Part shown: in pieces, positions 1-8,479 of the stretch | Layout: each line of letters begins with the position of its first letter | How positions within the stretch are numbered: position 1 is the first letter of the stretch | From: Streptomyces sp. 1222.5 | Lineage (GTDB): Bacteria; Actinomycetota; Actinomycetes; Streptomycetales; Streptomycetaceae | DNA length: 64,000 nt | Reading direction: 5' to 3' | Assembly (NCBI RefSeq): GCF_900105245.1 | Contig: NZ_FNSZ01000001.1 | Span: 6,818,001-6,882,000 of the forward strand | Translations under genes and position numbers: made by a program | Notes under the pieces: model-generated | Databases searched by the model: none | The model's input: the letters and a program-made list of their open reading frames with translations, nothing else | What the model was told of the DNA's origin: nothing

Positions 1-1665
1 GAGGGCTACGACCCGCTGCAGAAGCTGATGCAGCTGTTCGAGGGCGCCACCGCGAAGTCGCTGAAGGCCGGCAAGGCGGAGGAACTGGCGGCGCTGCCGC
101 TGGAGGAACGCCTCAAGCGGCGGATCATCGACGGCGAGCGCAACGGCCTCGAGCCGGACCTCGACACGGCGCTCGAGGACCGGCCGGCGCTGGACATCGT
201 CAACGAGACCCTGCTCGACGGGATGAAGGTCGTCGGCGAACTGTTCGGCTCCGGCCAGATGCAGCTGCCGTTCGTGCTCCAGTCGGCCGAGGTGATGAAG
301 GCGGCCGTCGCCTACCTCGAACCGCACATGGAGAAGTCGGACGCCGACGGCAAGGGCACCATCGTGCTGGCCACCGTGCGCGGCGACGTGCACGACATCG
401 GCAAGAACCTGGTCGACATCATCCTGTCGAACAACGGCTACAACGTCGTCAACCTCGGCATCAAGCAGCCGGTCTCGGCGATCCTGGAGGCGGCCGAGGA
501 GCACCGGGCCGACGTGATCGGCATGTCGGGGCTGCTGGTGAAGTCCACGGTGATCATGAAGGAGAACCTGGAGGAGCTGAACCAGCGCGGTCTGGCCGCC
601 GACTTCCCGGTCATCCTCGGCGGCGCCGCCCTCACCCGCGCCTACGTCGAGCAGGACCTGTACGAGGTCTACGAGGGCGAGGTCCGCTACGCCCGCGACG
701 CGTTCGAGGGCCTGCGCCTGATGGACGCGCTGATCGGCGTCAAGCGGGGCGTGCCCGGCGCCAAGCTCCCGGAACTGAAGCAGCGCCGGGTACGGGCCAC
801 GGCCCCCGTGGAGGTCGAGGAACGCCCGCAGGAGGGCCACGTCCGCTCCGACGTCGCCACCGACAACCCCGTGCCGACCCCGCCCTTCTGGGAGACCCGC
901 GTCATCAAGGGCATCCAGCTCAAGGAGTACGCGAGCTGGCTCGACGAGGGCGCTCTCTTCAAGGGCCAGTGGGGACTGAAGCAGGCCCGCACCGGCGAGG
1001 GACCCACGTACGAGGAACTCGCGGAGACCGAGGGCCGCCCCCGGCTGCGCGGCCTGCTCGACCGGCTCCAGACCGAGAACCTGCTCGAAGCGGCCGTCGT
1101 CCACGGCTACTTCCCCTGCGTGTCCAAGGACGACGACCTGATCATCCTGGACGAACAGGGCAACGAACGCACCCGCTTCACCTTCCCCCGCCAGCGCCGC
1201 GGCCGCCGGCTCTGCCTGGCCGACTTCTTCCGGCCCGAGGAGTCGGGGGAGACGGACGTCGTCGGACTCCAGGTCGTCACCGTCGGCAACCGGATCGGCG
1301 AGGAGACCGCCAAGCTCTTCGAGGCCAACGCCTACCGCGACTACCTCGAACTGCACGGCCTCTCGGTGCAGTTGGCCGAGGCCCTCGCCGAGTACTGGCA
1401 CGCCCGCGTCCGCGCCGAACTCGGCTTCGCCGGCGAGGACCCGGCCGACATCGAGGACATGTTCGCCCTGAAGTACCGGGGCGCACGCTTCTCCCTCGGC
1501 TACGGCGCCTGCCCCAACCTGGAGGACCGCGCCAAGATCGCCGAGCTGCTGAAGCCCGAGCGGATCGGCGTCCACCTCTCGGAGGAGTTCCAGCTCCACC
1601 CCGAGCAGTCCACCGACGCCATCGTGATCCACCACCCGGAGGCGAAGTACTTCAACGCCCGCTGA
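1..1665 (+). CDS. metH: Cobalamin-dependent methionine synthase, C-terminal part (5' end outside window)
   Basis: The frame is open from base 1 and ends at TGA 1663-1665, so about 554 C-terminal residues are visible. The full enzyme is usually near 1,200 residues; its homocysteine and methyl-THF domains lie upstream. The cobalamin module carries the DVHDIG signature, with the His codon at 391-393 that replaces the lower axial ligand of B12. It is followed by the Rossmann-type B12 fold (IGMSGLLVKSTVIM). From about base 890 the S-adenosylmethionine-binding reactivation domain follows, recognisable by YRGARFSLGYGACP and IGVHLSEEFQL. The enzyme transfers the methyl group of 5-methyl-THF to homocysteine in the cytosol. 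Identity is certain from the two signature domains in the right order. A B12 riboswitch, if present, would be upstream of the window. Confidence 0.97.
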   Translation, partial: EGYDPLQKLMQLFEGATAKSLKAGKAEELAALPLEERLKRRIIDGERNGLEPDLDTALEDRPALDIVNETLLDGMKVVGELFGSGQMQLPFVLQSAEVMKAAVAYLEPHMEKSDADGKGTIVLATVRGDVHDIGKNLVDIILSNNGYNVVNLGIKQPVSAILEAAEEHRADVIGMSGLLVKSTVIMKENLEELNQRGLAADFPVILGGAALTRAYVEQDLYEVYEGEVRYARDAFEGLRLMDALIGVKRGVPGAKLPELKQRRVRATAPVEVEERPQEGHVRSDVATDNPVPTPPFWETRVIKGIQLKEYASWLDEGALFKGQWGLKQARTGEGPTYEELAETEGRPRLRGLLDRLQTENLLEAAVVHGYFPCVSKDDDLIILDEQGNERTRFTFPRQRRGRRLCLADFFRPEESGETDVVGLQVVTVGNRIGEETAKLFEANAYRDYLELHGLSVQLAEALAEYWHARVRAELGFAGEDPADIEDMFALKYRGARFSLGYGACPNLEDRAKIAELLKPERIGVHLSEEFQLHPEQSTDAIVIHHPEAKYFNAR

Positions 1666-1740
1666 GCCCTCCCGGGGTCCGGCCACGCCCACCCGTCGCG
1701 TTCGGTCCGTCCGTGCGCGTCTGCGGGTGGGTGGGGGCCG

Positions 1741-1769
1741 GTCGCGCGGTTCCCCGCGCCCCTTCGGGG
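1741..1769. repeat. Dispersed GC-rich intergenic repeat
   Basis: The sequence around 1741-1760 (GTCGCGCGGTTCCCCGCGCC) followed by CCTTCGGGGG resembles a motif I recall as very frequent in Streptomyces intergenic DNA. It can fold on itself (CGCGCGG against CCGCGC). Its function is not known to me. The call rests on recall of similar sequences, not on a search. Confidence 0.5.
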
Positions 1770-1914
1770 GCGCTGAGCTCGGCGCTGAGCTCCGCGTGCC
1801 GGGCATGGCGAGGAGCCTCTGGCCTGCGCCGGGGGTGTTTCAAGGGCTACCCGCGGGCGCGCGGGATAAACGAGGCGCTTCGGGCGCCGGAGACGTACAC
1901 TGGTCGGTCCATTG

Positions 1915-1945
1915 CAGGCCGGTTCCCCGCACGGGAACCGGCCTG
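1915..1945 (+). promoter_or_regulatory. Perfect 13-bp hairpin in the leader of the HAD phosphatase gene
   Basis: CAGGCCGGTTCCC (1915-1927) is the exact reverse complement of GGGAACCGGCCTG (1933-1945), with a 5-nt loop. It ends 10 nt before the GAGGAGG Shine-Dalgarno at 1956-1962. No T-run follows, so it may be a leader structure or a metH terminator without a U-tract. Confidence 0.55.
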
Positions 1946-1971
1946 GTCGTCCCCCGAGGAGGTGCGCCAGG

Positions 1972-2673
1972 ATGACCAGCACGGTCCCCGCGCTCGGAAC
2001 CCGTACAGCCGAAGGCTCCGCCCTGCAGGCGGTCCTCCTCGACATGGACGGCACCCTGGTGGACACCGAGGGCTTCTGGTGGGACGTCGAGGTGGAGGTC
2101 TTCGCCGCCCTCGGCCACCCCCTGGACGAGTCCTGGCGGCACGTCGTCGTCGGCGGCCCCATGACCCGCAGCGCCGGCTTCCTCATCGAGGCCACCGGCG
2201 CCGCCATCACCCTCGCCGAACTCGCGGTACTGCTCAACGACGGCTTCGAGGAGCGCATCGGCCAGGCCCTGCCCCTGATGCCCGGCGCCGCCCGGCTGCT
2301 CGCCGAACTCCACGAGCACGCCATCCCCACCGCCCTGGTCTCCGCCTCCCACCGGCGCATCATCGACCGGGTGCTCACCGTGCTGGGCTCCCACCACTTC
2401 GACCTGTCCGTCGCCGGCGACGAGGTCTCCCGCACCAAGCCCTTCCCGGACCCGTACCTGATGGCCGCCGCCCGACTGGGCGCCGACCCCTCCCGTTGCG
2501 CCGTCGTCGAGGACACCGCCACCGGCGTCGCCGCCGCCGAGGCCGCGGGCTGCCGGGTGGTCGCCGTCCCCTCCGTCGCCCCCATCACCCCGGCCGCCGG
2601 ACGTACCGTGGTCCCCTCCCTCGAAGCCGTCGACCTGGCATTTCTCCGTGGCCTGATGACGGAAATGCGCTAG
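1972..2673 (+). CDS. HAD-superfamily phosphatase/phosphomutase-like hydrolase
   Basis: A 233-residue cytosolic HAD hydrolase of the beta-phosphoglucomutase/phosphatase subfamily. Motif I is D24-M-D-G-T-L-V-D-T, which supplies the nucleophile and the acid/base Asp. Motif II is LVSASHRR, motif III the Lys in RTKPFPDPYL, and motif IV VVEDTATG, which coordinates Mg2+. The helical cap lies between motifs I and II, as in class C1 members. ATG 1972 is chosen because GAGGAGG at 1956-1962 precedes it at good spacing; an upstream ATG at 1912 would run through the leader hairpin. The substrate cannot be read from the sequence. The gene directly follows metH, but about 300 bp separate them, so co-transcription is not evident. 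Confidence 0.9.
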   Translation: MTSTVPALGTRTAEGSALQAVLLDMDGTLVDTEGFWWDVEVEVFAALGHPLDESWRHVVVGGPMTRSAGFLIEATGAAITLAELAVLLNDGFEERIGQALPLMPGAARLLAELHEHAIPTALVSASHRRIIDRVLTVLGSHHFDLSVAGDEVSRTKPFPDPYLMAAARLGADPSRCAVVEDTATGVAAAEAAGCRVVAVPSVAPITPAAGRTVVPSLEAVDLAFLRGLMTEMR

Positions 2674-3105
2674 CCGTTCACCCAGCGTGCAAAGTCCGTC
2701 CGCCCGGTCGGACAAATACCTGGGGAAGTACACCCGAGTGGAAATGGAAGTCGGCCGAGCGGCCGGAATTCACTGACTCCCCGCACAGTTACGGGTGTGA
2801 GGTTCCCCACGCCGGACGACCTCGACAACGTTGCCCTGCTGTGCTGGTAGGCCCTGTTCGGCCGGAAACGGCAGGTCCATGTGTCCCGATTGATGGGAAG
2901 CTGCACTAATCCTGCCGCTGTCGGGTTTTCGGTGCGTCCGCGCCCGGTTCCCCTGCGTGATGAACGGTCAACTCACGCGGCCGCGAACCCTCCTGCGCAC
3001 GCGGACTAATCTCATCGCGAGAACATCGTCGCACCCCCCGTGAACCGCCGCACCACCCATGCATGCCGGTTACACGGACCCGAACAGCTCTGGAGAAACT
3101 CCCGC
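2674..3105. other. Intergenic region upstream of the first solute-binding protein
   Basis: About 430 bp, less GC-biased than its neighbours, with no gene supported. Visible elements are an inverted repeat GCGTGA (2955-2960) / TCACGC (2973-2978) with a 12-nt spacer, and a TAATCT hexamer at 3007-3012 that could be a -10 box. The GGAGA Shine-Dalgarno of the next gene is at 3092-3096. No good -35 is visible. Confidence 0.5.
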
Positions 3106-4710
3106 ATGAACCGCAAGATTTTGGTGCTGCCGGCGGTAGCCGGCCTCCTCACCCCGGTTCTCGCCGCGTGCGGCACGTCCGACAGCGGGAGCAACAGCGG
3201 CGACGCCATCGTCGTCGGCACCACGGACCGGTTCACCGCCACCGCCGACGCCCCGGCCCCCCTCGACCCCGCCTACGCCTACGACGTCGGCACCTGGAAC
3301 ATCCTGCGCCAGACCGTGCAGACGCTGATGGCCCAGCCCAAGGGCGAGGGCGACCCCACCCCGGACGCCGCGGAGAGCTGCACCTTCACCGACAGCGGCA
3401 GCGAACGCTACGCCTGCAAGCTGCGTGAGGGCCTGAAGTTCGCGAGCGGCGACCCGGTGACCGCGGCCGACGTCAAGTTCTCCATCGAGCGTGCGCTGCG
3501 CATCGACGCCGACAGCGGTGTCGCCGCCCTGCTCAACACGATCGACACCATCGAGACGCAGGGCGACCGCGAGGTCGTCTTCCACCTCAAGACGGCCGAC
3601 GCCACCTTCCCGTACAAGCTGTCCACCCCGGTCGCGGGCATCGTCAACCCGAAGGACTACCAGAAGGACAAGCTGCGCGACGGCTTCGACGTCGACGGCT
3701 CCGGCCCCTACACCTTCAAGGCCGACGTCAAGGGCGACGCGATAGCCAGCGCCACCTTCACCAAGAACCCCTCGTACAAGGGCAGCGTGACGGTGAACAA
3801 CGACGAGGTCGTGCTGCGCGCCTACGACAACGCCGACGCCATGGGCACCGCCATCGACAAGGGCGACGTCGACGTCATGACCCGCACCATGTCGCCCGCC
3901 CAGATCCAGAAGCTCGACGGCGGCAGCAGCGACAGCGTCGACCTCGTCGACATGCCCGGCCTGGAAATCCGCTACCTGGCCTTCAACACCACCGCGTCCA
4001 CGGTCAAGTCCAAGGCCGTCCGCCAGGCCATGGCCCAGATCATCAACCGCGGCGAACTCGTCGCCAAGGTCTACGGCACCCAGGCCGAACCGCTGTACTC
4101 GCTGGTCCCGGCCACGGTCACCGGCCACTCCAACTCGTTCTTCAACAAGTACGGCAACCCCAGCGTCGACAAGGCCAAGAACCTGCTCGGCAAGGCCGGC
4201 ATCACCACCCCGGTGAAGCTGACCCTGCACTACACGACCGACCACTACGGCTCGGCCACCAAGCAGGAGTTCGAGGTCCTGCAGAAGCAGCTCAACAACA
4301 GCGGCCTGTTCGACGTCTCCATCAAGGGCCACCCCTGGGCCACCTTCCGCCCCGCCGAGCAGAAGGGGCAGTACGACGTCTACGGCATGGGCTGGTTCCC
4401 CGACTTCCCGGACGCCGACAACTTCCTCGCGCCCTTCCTCGACAAGGACAACTTCCTCGGCTCGCCGTACTCCAACAACACCATCCAGCGCAGCCTGATC
4501 CCGCAGTCCCGCCGCGAGGCCGACCGCATCGGCGCCTCCAACAGCCTGACCGAGATCCAGGACATCGTCGCCGAGGACGTCCCCGTCCTGCCGCTGTGGC
4601 AGGGCAAGCAGTACGTCGCCGCGCGGAACGACATCACCGGCGTCGCCTACGCCCTCAACTCCTCCTCCACGCTCCAGCTGTGGGAGCTCGGCCGCGGTGT
4701 GAGCGGCTGA
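3106..4710 (+). CDS. ABC-type peptide solute-binding lipoprotein (SBP family 5, DppA/OppA-like)
   Basis: A 534-residue extracytoplasmic binding lipoprotein for peptides or similar ligands. The N-terminus has charged residues (MNRK), a hydrophobic stretch and lipobox LAAC, with the lipidated Cys at 22, followed by a Ser/Gly-rich linker. The SBP_bac_5 pattern is clear: LREGLKFASGDPVTAADVKF, the GSGPYTF turn, and the C-terminal LPLWQGKQY. ATG 3106 is chosen because GGAGA at 3092-3096 precedes it and the signal peptide starts there; a start at 3040 would add residues before the signal peptide. A strong hairpin follows the stop. The next gene is a paralogue, and no permease or ATPase genes of this transporter class are in the window, so these look like orphan binding proteins that share a permease elsewhere. 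Confidence 0.93.
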   Translation: MNRKILVLPAVAGLLTPVLAACGTSDSGSNSGDAIVVGTTDRFTATADAPAPLDPAYAYDVGTWNILRQTVQTLMAQPKGEGDPTPDAAESCTFTDSGSERYACKLREGLKFASGDPVTAADVKFSIERALRIDADSGVAALLNTIDTIETQGDREVVFHLKTADATFPYKLSTPVAGIVNPKDYQKDKLRDGFDVDGSGPYTFKADVKGDAIASATFTKNPSYKGSVTVNNDEVVLRAYDNADAMGTAIDKGDVDVMTRTMSPAQIQKLDGGSSDSVDLVDMPGLEIRYLAFNTTASTVKSKAVRQAMAQIINRGELVAKVYGTQAEPLYSLVPATVTGHSNSFFNKYGNPSVDKAKNLLGKAGITTPVKLTLHYTTDHYGSATKQEFEVLQKQLNNSGLFDVSIKGHPWATFRPAEQKGQYDVYGMGWFPDFPDADNFLAPFLDKDNFLGSPYSNNTIQRSLIPQSRREADRIGASNSLTEIQDIVAEDVPVLPLWQGKQYVAARNDITGVAYALNSSSTLQLWELGRGVSG

Positions 4711-4722
4711 CGGCTCTCTCAA

Positions 4723-4751
4723 CCCGGGGGCCAGGCACGACGGCCCCCGGG
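4723..4751 (+). terminator. Hairpin between the two binding-protein genes
   Basis: A perfect 10-bp stem, CCCGGGGGCC (4723-4732) with GGCCCCCGGG (4742-4751), and a 9-nt loop, 12 nt after the stop. No T-run follows, as is common for Streptomyces terminators. It may limit read-through into the second paralogue. Confidence 0.7.
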
Positions 4752-4809
4752 GAACCGGCGCCAGGACGGTGGCTCCGGTGTGACGAACCGACGACAAGGC
4801 ACAATTCAA

Positions 4810-6390
4810 GTGAACATGCGCAACCAGTGGCCAGTCCTGCCCGTCGTGGCGGGGCTGGCCTCCGGCCTGTTGACCGGCTGTGGCTCCGAGACCGGTGATT
4901 CCGGGGGCACCGGCTCCTCCGTGGTGATGGGGATGTCCGACGACGTCCTCGCCACGGACCCGGCATCCGGCTACGACCCCGGCTCCTGGATACTGTTCGA
5001 CAACGTCTTCCAGTCGCTCCTCAGCTTCCCCAAGGGCGGCACCGAACCCGAGCCCGAACTGGCGAAGGAATGCACCTTCACCGACACCCGGGCCATGGTC
5101 TACCGGTGCGAACTGAAGGACGGCCTGAAGTTCAGCAACGGCGACGCCCTCACCTCCGAGGACGTCAAGTTCTCCTTCGAGCGCATGAGGAAGATCGACG
5201 ACCCCGCGGGTCCCGCGATCATGTTCCCGATGCTCGGGAAGGTCGACACCCCGAACGAGAAGACCGTCGTCTTCCACCTGAAGGTCCCCGACGCCACCTT
5301 CCCCAGCAAGATCGCCTCCGGCGCCGGATCCATCGTCGACCACCGCCAGTACGACGCCGACGGCCTGCGCACCGACCACAAGGCCGTCGGCTCCGGCCCC
5401 TACAAACTGGACTCCTTCGACAAGGACCAGGCCGTCTTCTCCGTCAACGGCAACTACAAGGGCACCTCCGAGATCAGCAACTCCGGAGTCACCCTCAAGT
5501 TCTTCCACGGCGACCAGCCCGCCCTCAAGCGCTCCCTCCTCGACGGCGACATCGACATCGCCTACCGCGGCCTGACCGCCACCGACGTCGCCGACCTCGA
5601 CCGGCAGGACGACAGCAAGGGCGTCGACGTCATCGAGGGCAGCAGCGCCGAGGTCCAGCACCTCGTCTTCAACATGAAGGACCCGGTCGCCGGCAAACTC
5701 GGCGTCCGCAAGGCCATGGCCCACCTCGTCGACCGAGAAGCCCTCATCAAGAACGTCTACGACGGCACCGCCACCCCGCTCTACTCGATCATCCCGGCGG
5801 GCATCGCCGGCCACAACACCGCCTTCTTCGACACCTACGGCGCCCGCCCCGACCGCGCCAAGGCCGCCGCCGCGCTACGCGCCGACGGCATCACCGGCAA
5901 GGTCAAGCTCACCCTGTGGTCCACGCCGTCCCGCTACGGCCCCGCCACCGACGAGGAACTGAAGGCCATCGCCGGCCAGCTCAACGCCAGCGGCCTGTTC
6001 GACGCCGACGTCAAGTCCGTCGCCTTCGACCAGTACGAGAAGGACATCGCCAAGGGCCGCTACGGCGTCTACGTCAAGGGCTGGGTGCCCGACTACCCCG
6101 ACGCCGACAACTTCACCGCACCCTTCTTCGGCAAGGGCAACGTGCTGGCCAACCACTACAGCAACCGCACCATCACCGGATCCCTCATCCCCGGCACGGC
6201 CGCACAGAGCGACCGCGCCGCCACCGACAAGGACTTCGGCCGGCTCCAGGACATCGTCGCCGACGAACTGCCCATCCTGCCGGTCTGGCAGGGCAAGCAG
6301 TACGCCGTCGTCCGTGACGGCGTCTACGGCCTGGAGTACTGCCTGGACGCCTCCACGGTGTTCCGGTTCTGGGAACTCCACAAGAGCTGA
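4810..6390 (+). CDS. ABC-type peptide solute-binding lipoprotein, tandem paralogue
   Basis: A 526-residue paralogue of the preceding binding protein, with lipobox LTGC (Cys 24 from the GTG start) and the same landmarks: LKDGLKFSNGDALTSEDVKF, GSGPYKL, and LPVWQGKQY near the C-terminus. Both proteins also share the PLYS.IPAGI/PATV segment followed by an FF..YG motif. Tandem duplication is therefore the likely origin, followed by substantial divergence. The start is uncertain: GTG 4810 has AAGG at 4796-4799 with 10-nt spacing, ATG 4816 would also keep the signal peptide, and GTG 4780 would extend it. It acts outside the membrane and would deliver peptides to a permease not encoded here. A 16-bp bidirectional terminator follows. 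Confidence 0.92.
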   Translation: MNMRNQWPVLPVVAGLASGLLTGCGSETGDSGGTGSSVVMGMSDDVLATDPASGYDPGSWILFDNVFQSLLSFPKGGTEPEPELAKECTFTDTRAMVYRCELKDGLKFSNGDALTSEDVKFSFERMRKIDDPAGPAIMFPMLGKVDTPNEKTVVFHLKVPDATFPSKIASGAGSIVDHRQYDADGLRTDHKAVGSGPYKLDSFDKDQAVFSVNGNYKGTSEISNSGVTLKFFHGDQPALKRSLLDGDIDIAYRGLTATDVADLDRQDDSKGVDVIEGSSAEVQHLVFNMKDPVAGKLGVRKAMAHLVDREALIKNVYDGTATPLYSIIPAGIAGHNTAFFDTYGARPDRAKAAAALRADGITGKVKLTLWSTPSRYGPATDEELKAIAGQLNASGLFDADVKSVAFDQYEKDIAKGRYGVYVKGWVPDYPDADNFTAPFFGKGNVLANHYSNRTITGSLIPGTAAQSDRAATDKDFGRLQDIVADELPILPVWQGKQYAVVRDGVYGLEYCLDASTVFRFWELHKS

Positions 6391-6403
6391 CCCCGGCCAC
6401 GAC

Positions 6404-6439
6404 AAGGGCGCCCCCTCCCACCCGGGAGGGGGCGCCCTT
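6404..6439. terminator. Bidirectional terminator between convergent genes
   Basis: A perfect 16-bp stem (6404-6419 with 6424-6439, arms beginning AAGGGCG and ending CGCCCTT) and a 4-nt loop. It lies between the second binding-protein gene (plus strand) and the response regulator gene (minus strand), with A- and T-pairs at its base that serve both directions. Confidence 0.9.
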
Positions 6440-6453
6440 CGCCGTCGTACCGC

Positions 6454-7125
6454 CTACTGCGCGCCGGGCCGCACCAGCCCGCTCTCGTACGCGTACACCG
6501 CCGCCTGCACCCGGTCCCGCAGCCCCAGCTTGGTGAGCACATGCCCCACATGCGTCTTCACCGTCGTCTCACTGACGAACAGGTCCGCCGCGATCTCCGC
6601 GTTCGACAGCCCCCGCGCCACCAGCTTCAGCACCTCCACCTCACGGTCGGTGAGCGTGTGCAGGGTGTCCGGCACCGGCTCCTCACCCGACGGCAGATGC
6701 GTGGCGTACTTGTCCAGCAGCCGCCGGGTGATGCTCGGCGCCAGCATCGCCTCACCGCCCGCCACGACCCGGATCGCCTGCACCAGCTCGTTCGCCGGCG
6801 CGTCCTTCAGCAGGAAGCCGCTCGCACCCGCCCGCAGCGCCTCCACCACGTACTCGTCCAGATCGAACGTCGTCAGCACCAGCACCTTCGCCGGGCCGTC
6901 CCGCCCCGGCCCGGTGATCTGCCGGGTCGCCTCGACGCCGTCCATCCGCGGCATCCGGATGTCCATCAGCACGACATCCGGCTGCAGGGCCCGCACCTGG
7001 TCCAGGGCCTGCAGACCGTCGCCGGCCTCGCCGACGACCGCGAGGTCCTGCTCGGCCTCCAGGATCATGCGGAACCCGGTACGCAGCAGCGGCTGGTCGT
7101 CGACCAGTAGGACGCGGATCGCCAC
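6454..7125 (-). CDS. NarL/LuxR-family two-component response regulator
   Basis: A 223-residue response regulator. The receiver domain (about 3-120) has the acidic pair D9-D10, the phospho-acceptor D55 in LMDIRMP, the conserved Thr in LTTFD and the Lys in LLKDAP. The C-terminal LuxR helix-turn-helix is LTDREVEVLKLVARGLSNAE followed by SETTVKTHVGHVLTKL. It should bind DNA as a phosphorylation-dependent dimer. The start is GTG 7125 with AAGGAG six bases upstream. The gene lies 81 bp downstream of the RecB-like nuclease gene on the same strand. No histidine kinase is in the window, so the partner is unknown and it is an orphan by position. Confidence 0.94.
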   Translation of the reverse strand: MAIRVLLVDDQPLLRTGFRMILEAEQDLAVVGEAGDGLQALDQVRALQPDVVLMDIRMPRMDGVEATRQITGPGRDGPAKVLVLTTFDLDEYVVEALRAGASGFLLKDAPANELVQAIRVVAGGEAMLAPSITRRLLDKYATHLPSGEEPVPDTLHTLTDREVEVLKLVARGLSNAEIAADLFVSETTVKTHVGHVLTKLGLRDRVQAAVYAYESGLVRPGAQ

Positions 7126-7206
7126 GTGACACTCCTTCGCTAGTCCGGCCCCATTCTGCCCTGCGCGGCCGCACCGACGGGCCGCCGGGGCACCCCCGGC
7201 ACCGGC

Positions 7207-8301
<1,095 letters not shown>

Positions 8302-8479
8302 TCCACAGACCATACGGCCCGCCACTGACAGTGACCCAGCCCGCGACCGCGTCGGCCACCCCACCGCGGGGCAAACACAAGGGGTGCCGGGGCGAAACAC
8401 GCCACCACGGCCGCATACCATCGACGAGAGACCCTTCCGCCCCGTCAGGCGCGGAAGACGCTTCGAACGAGGGGAAACC

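Larger units (their letters stand above)
1666..1971. other. Intergenic region between metH and the HAD phosphatase gene
   Basis: No convincing gene. It holds a dispersed Streptomyces-type intergenic repeat (1741-1769), a short tandem duplication of CGCTGAGCTC at 1771-1780 and 1783-1792, and a perfect hairpin at 1915-1945 just before the ribosome binding site of the next gene. Confidence 0.6.

Noticed and set aside
969..2909. Plus-strand frame of about 650 codons across metH and the HAD gene
   Set aside because: Arg/Pro-rich frame-shifted shadow that crosses a real intergenic hairpin; the true genes lie in other frames.
3070..5814. Very long minus-strand reading frame (over 900 codons) across both binding-protein genes
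   Set aside because: Val/Gly/Asp-rich shadow of the plus-strand genes, with no start signal or family pattern; a typical antisense artefact of high GC.
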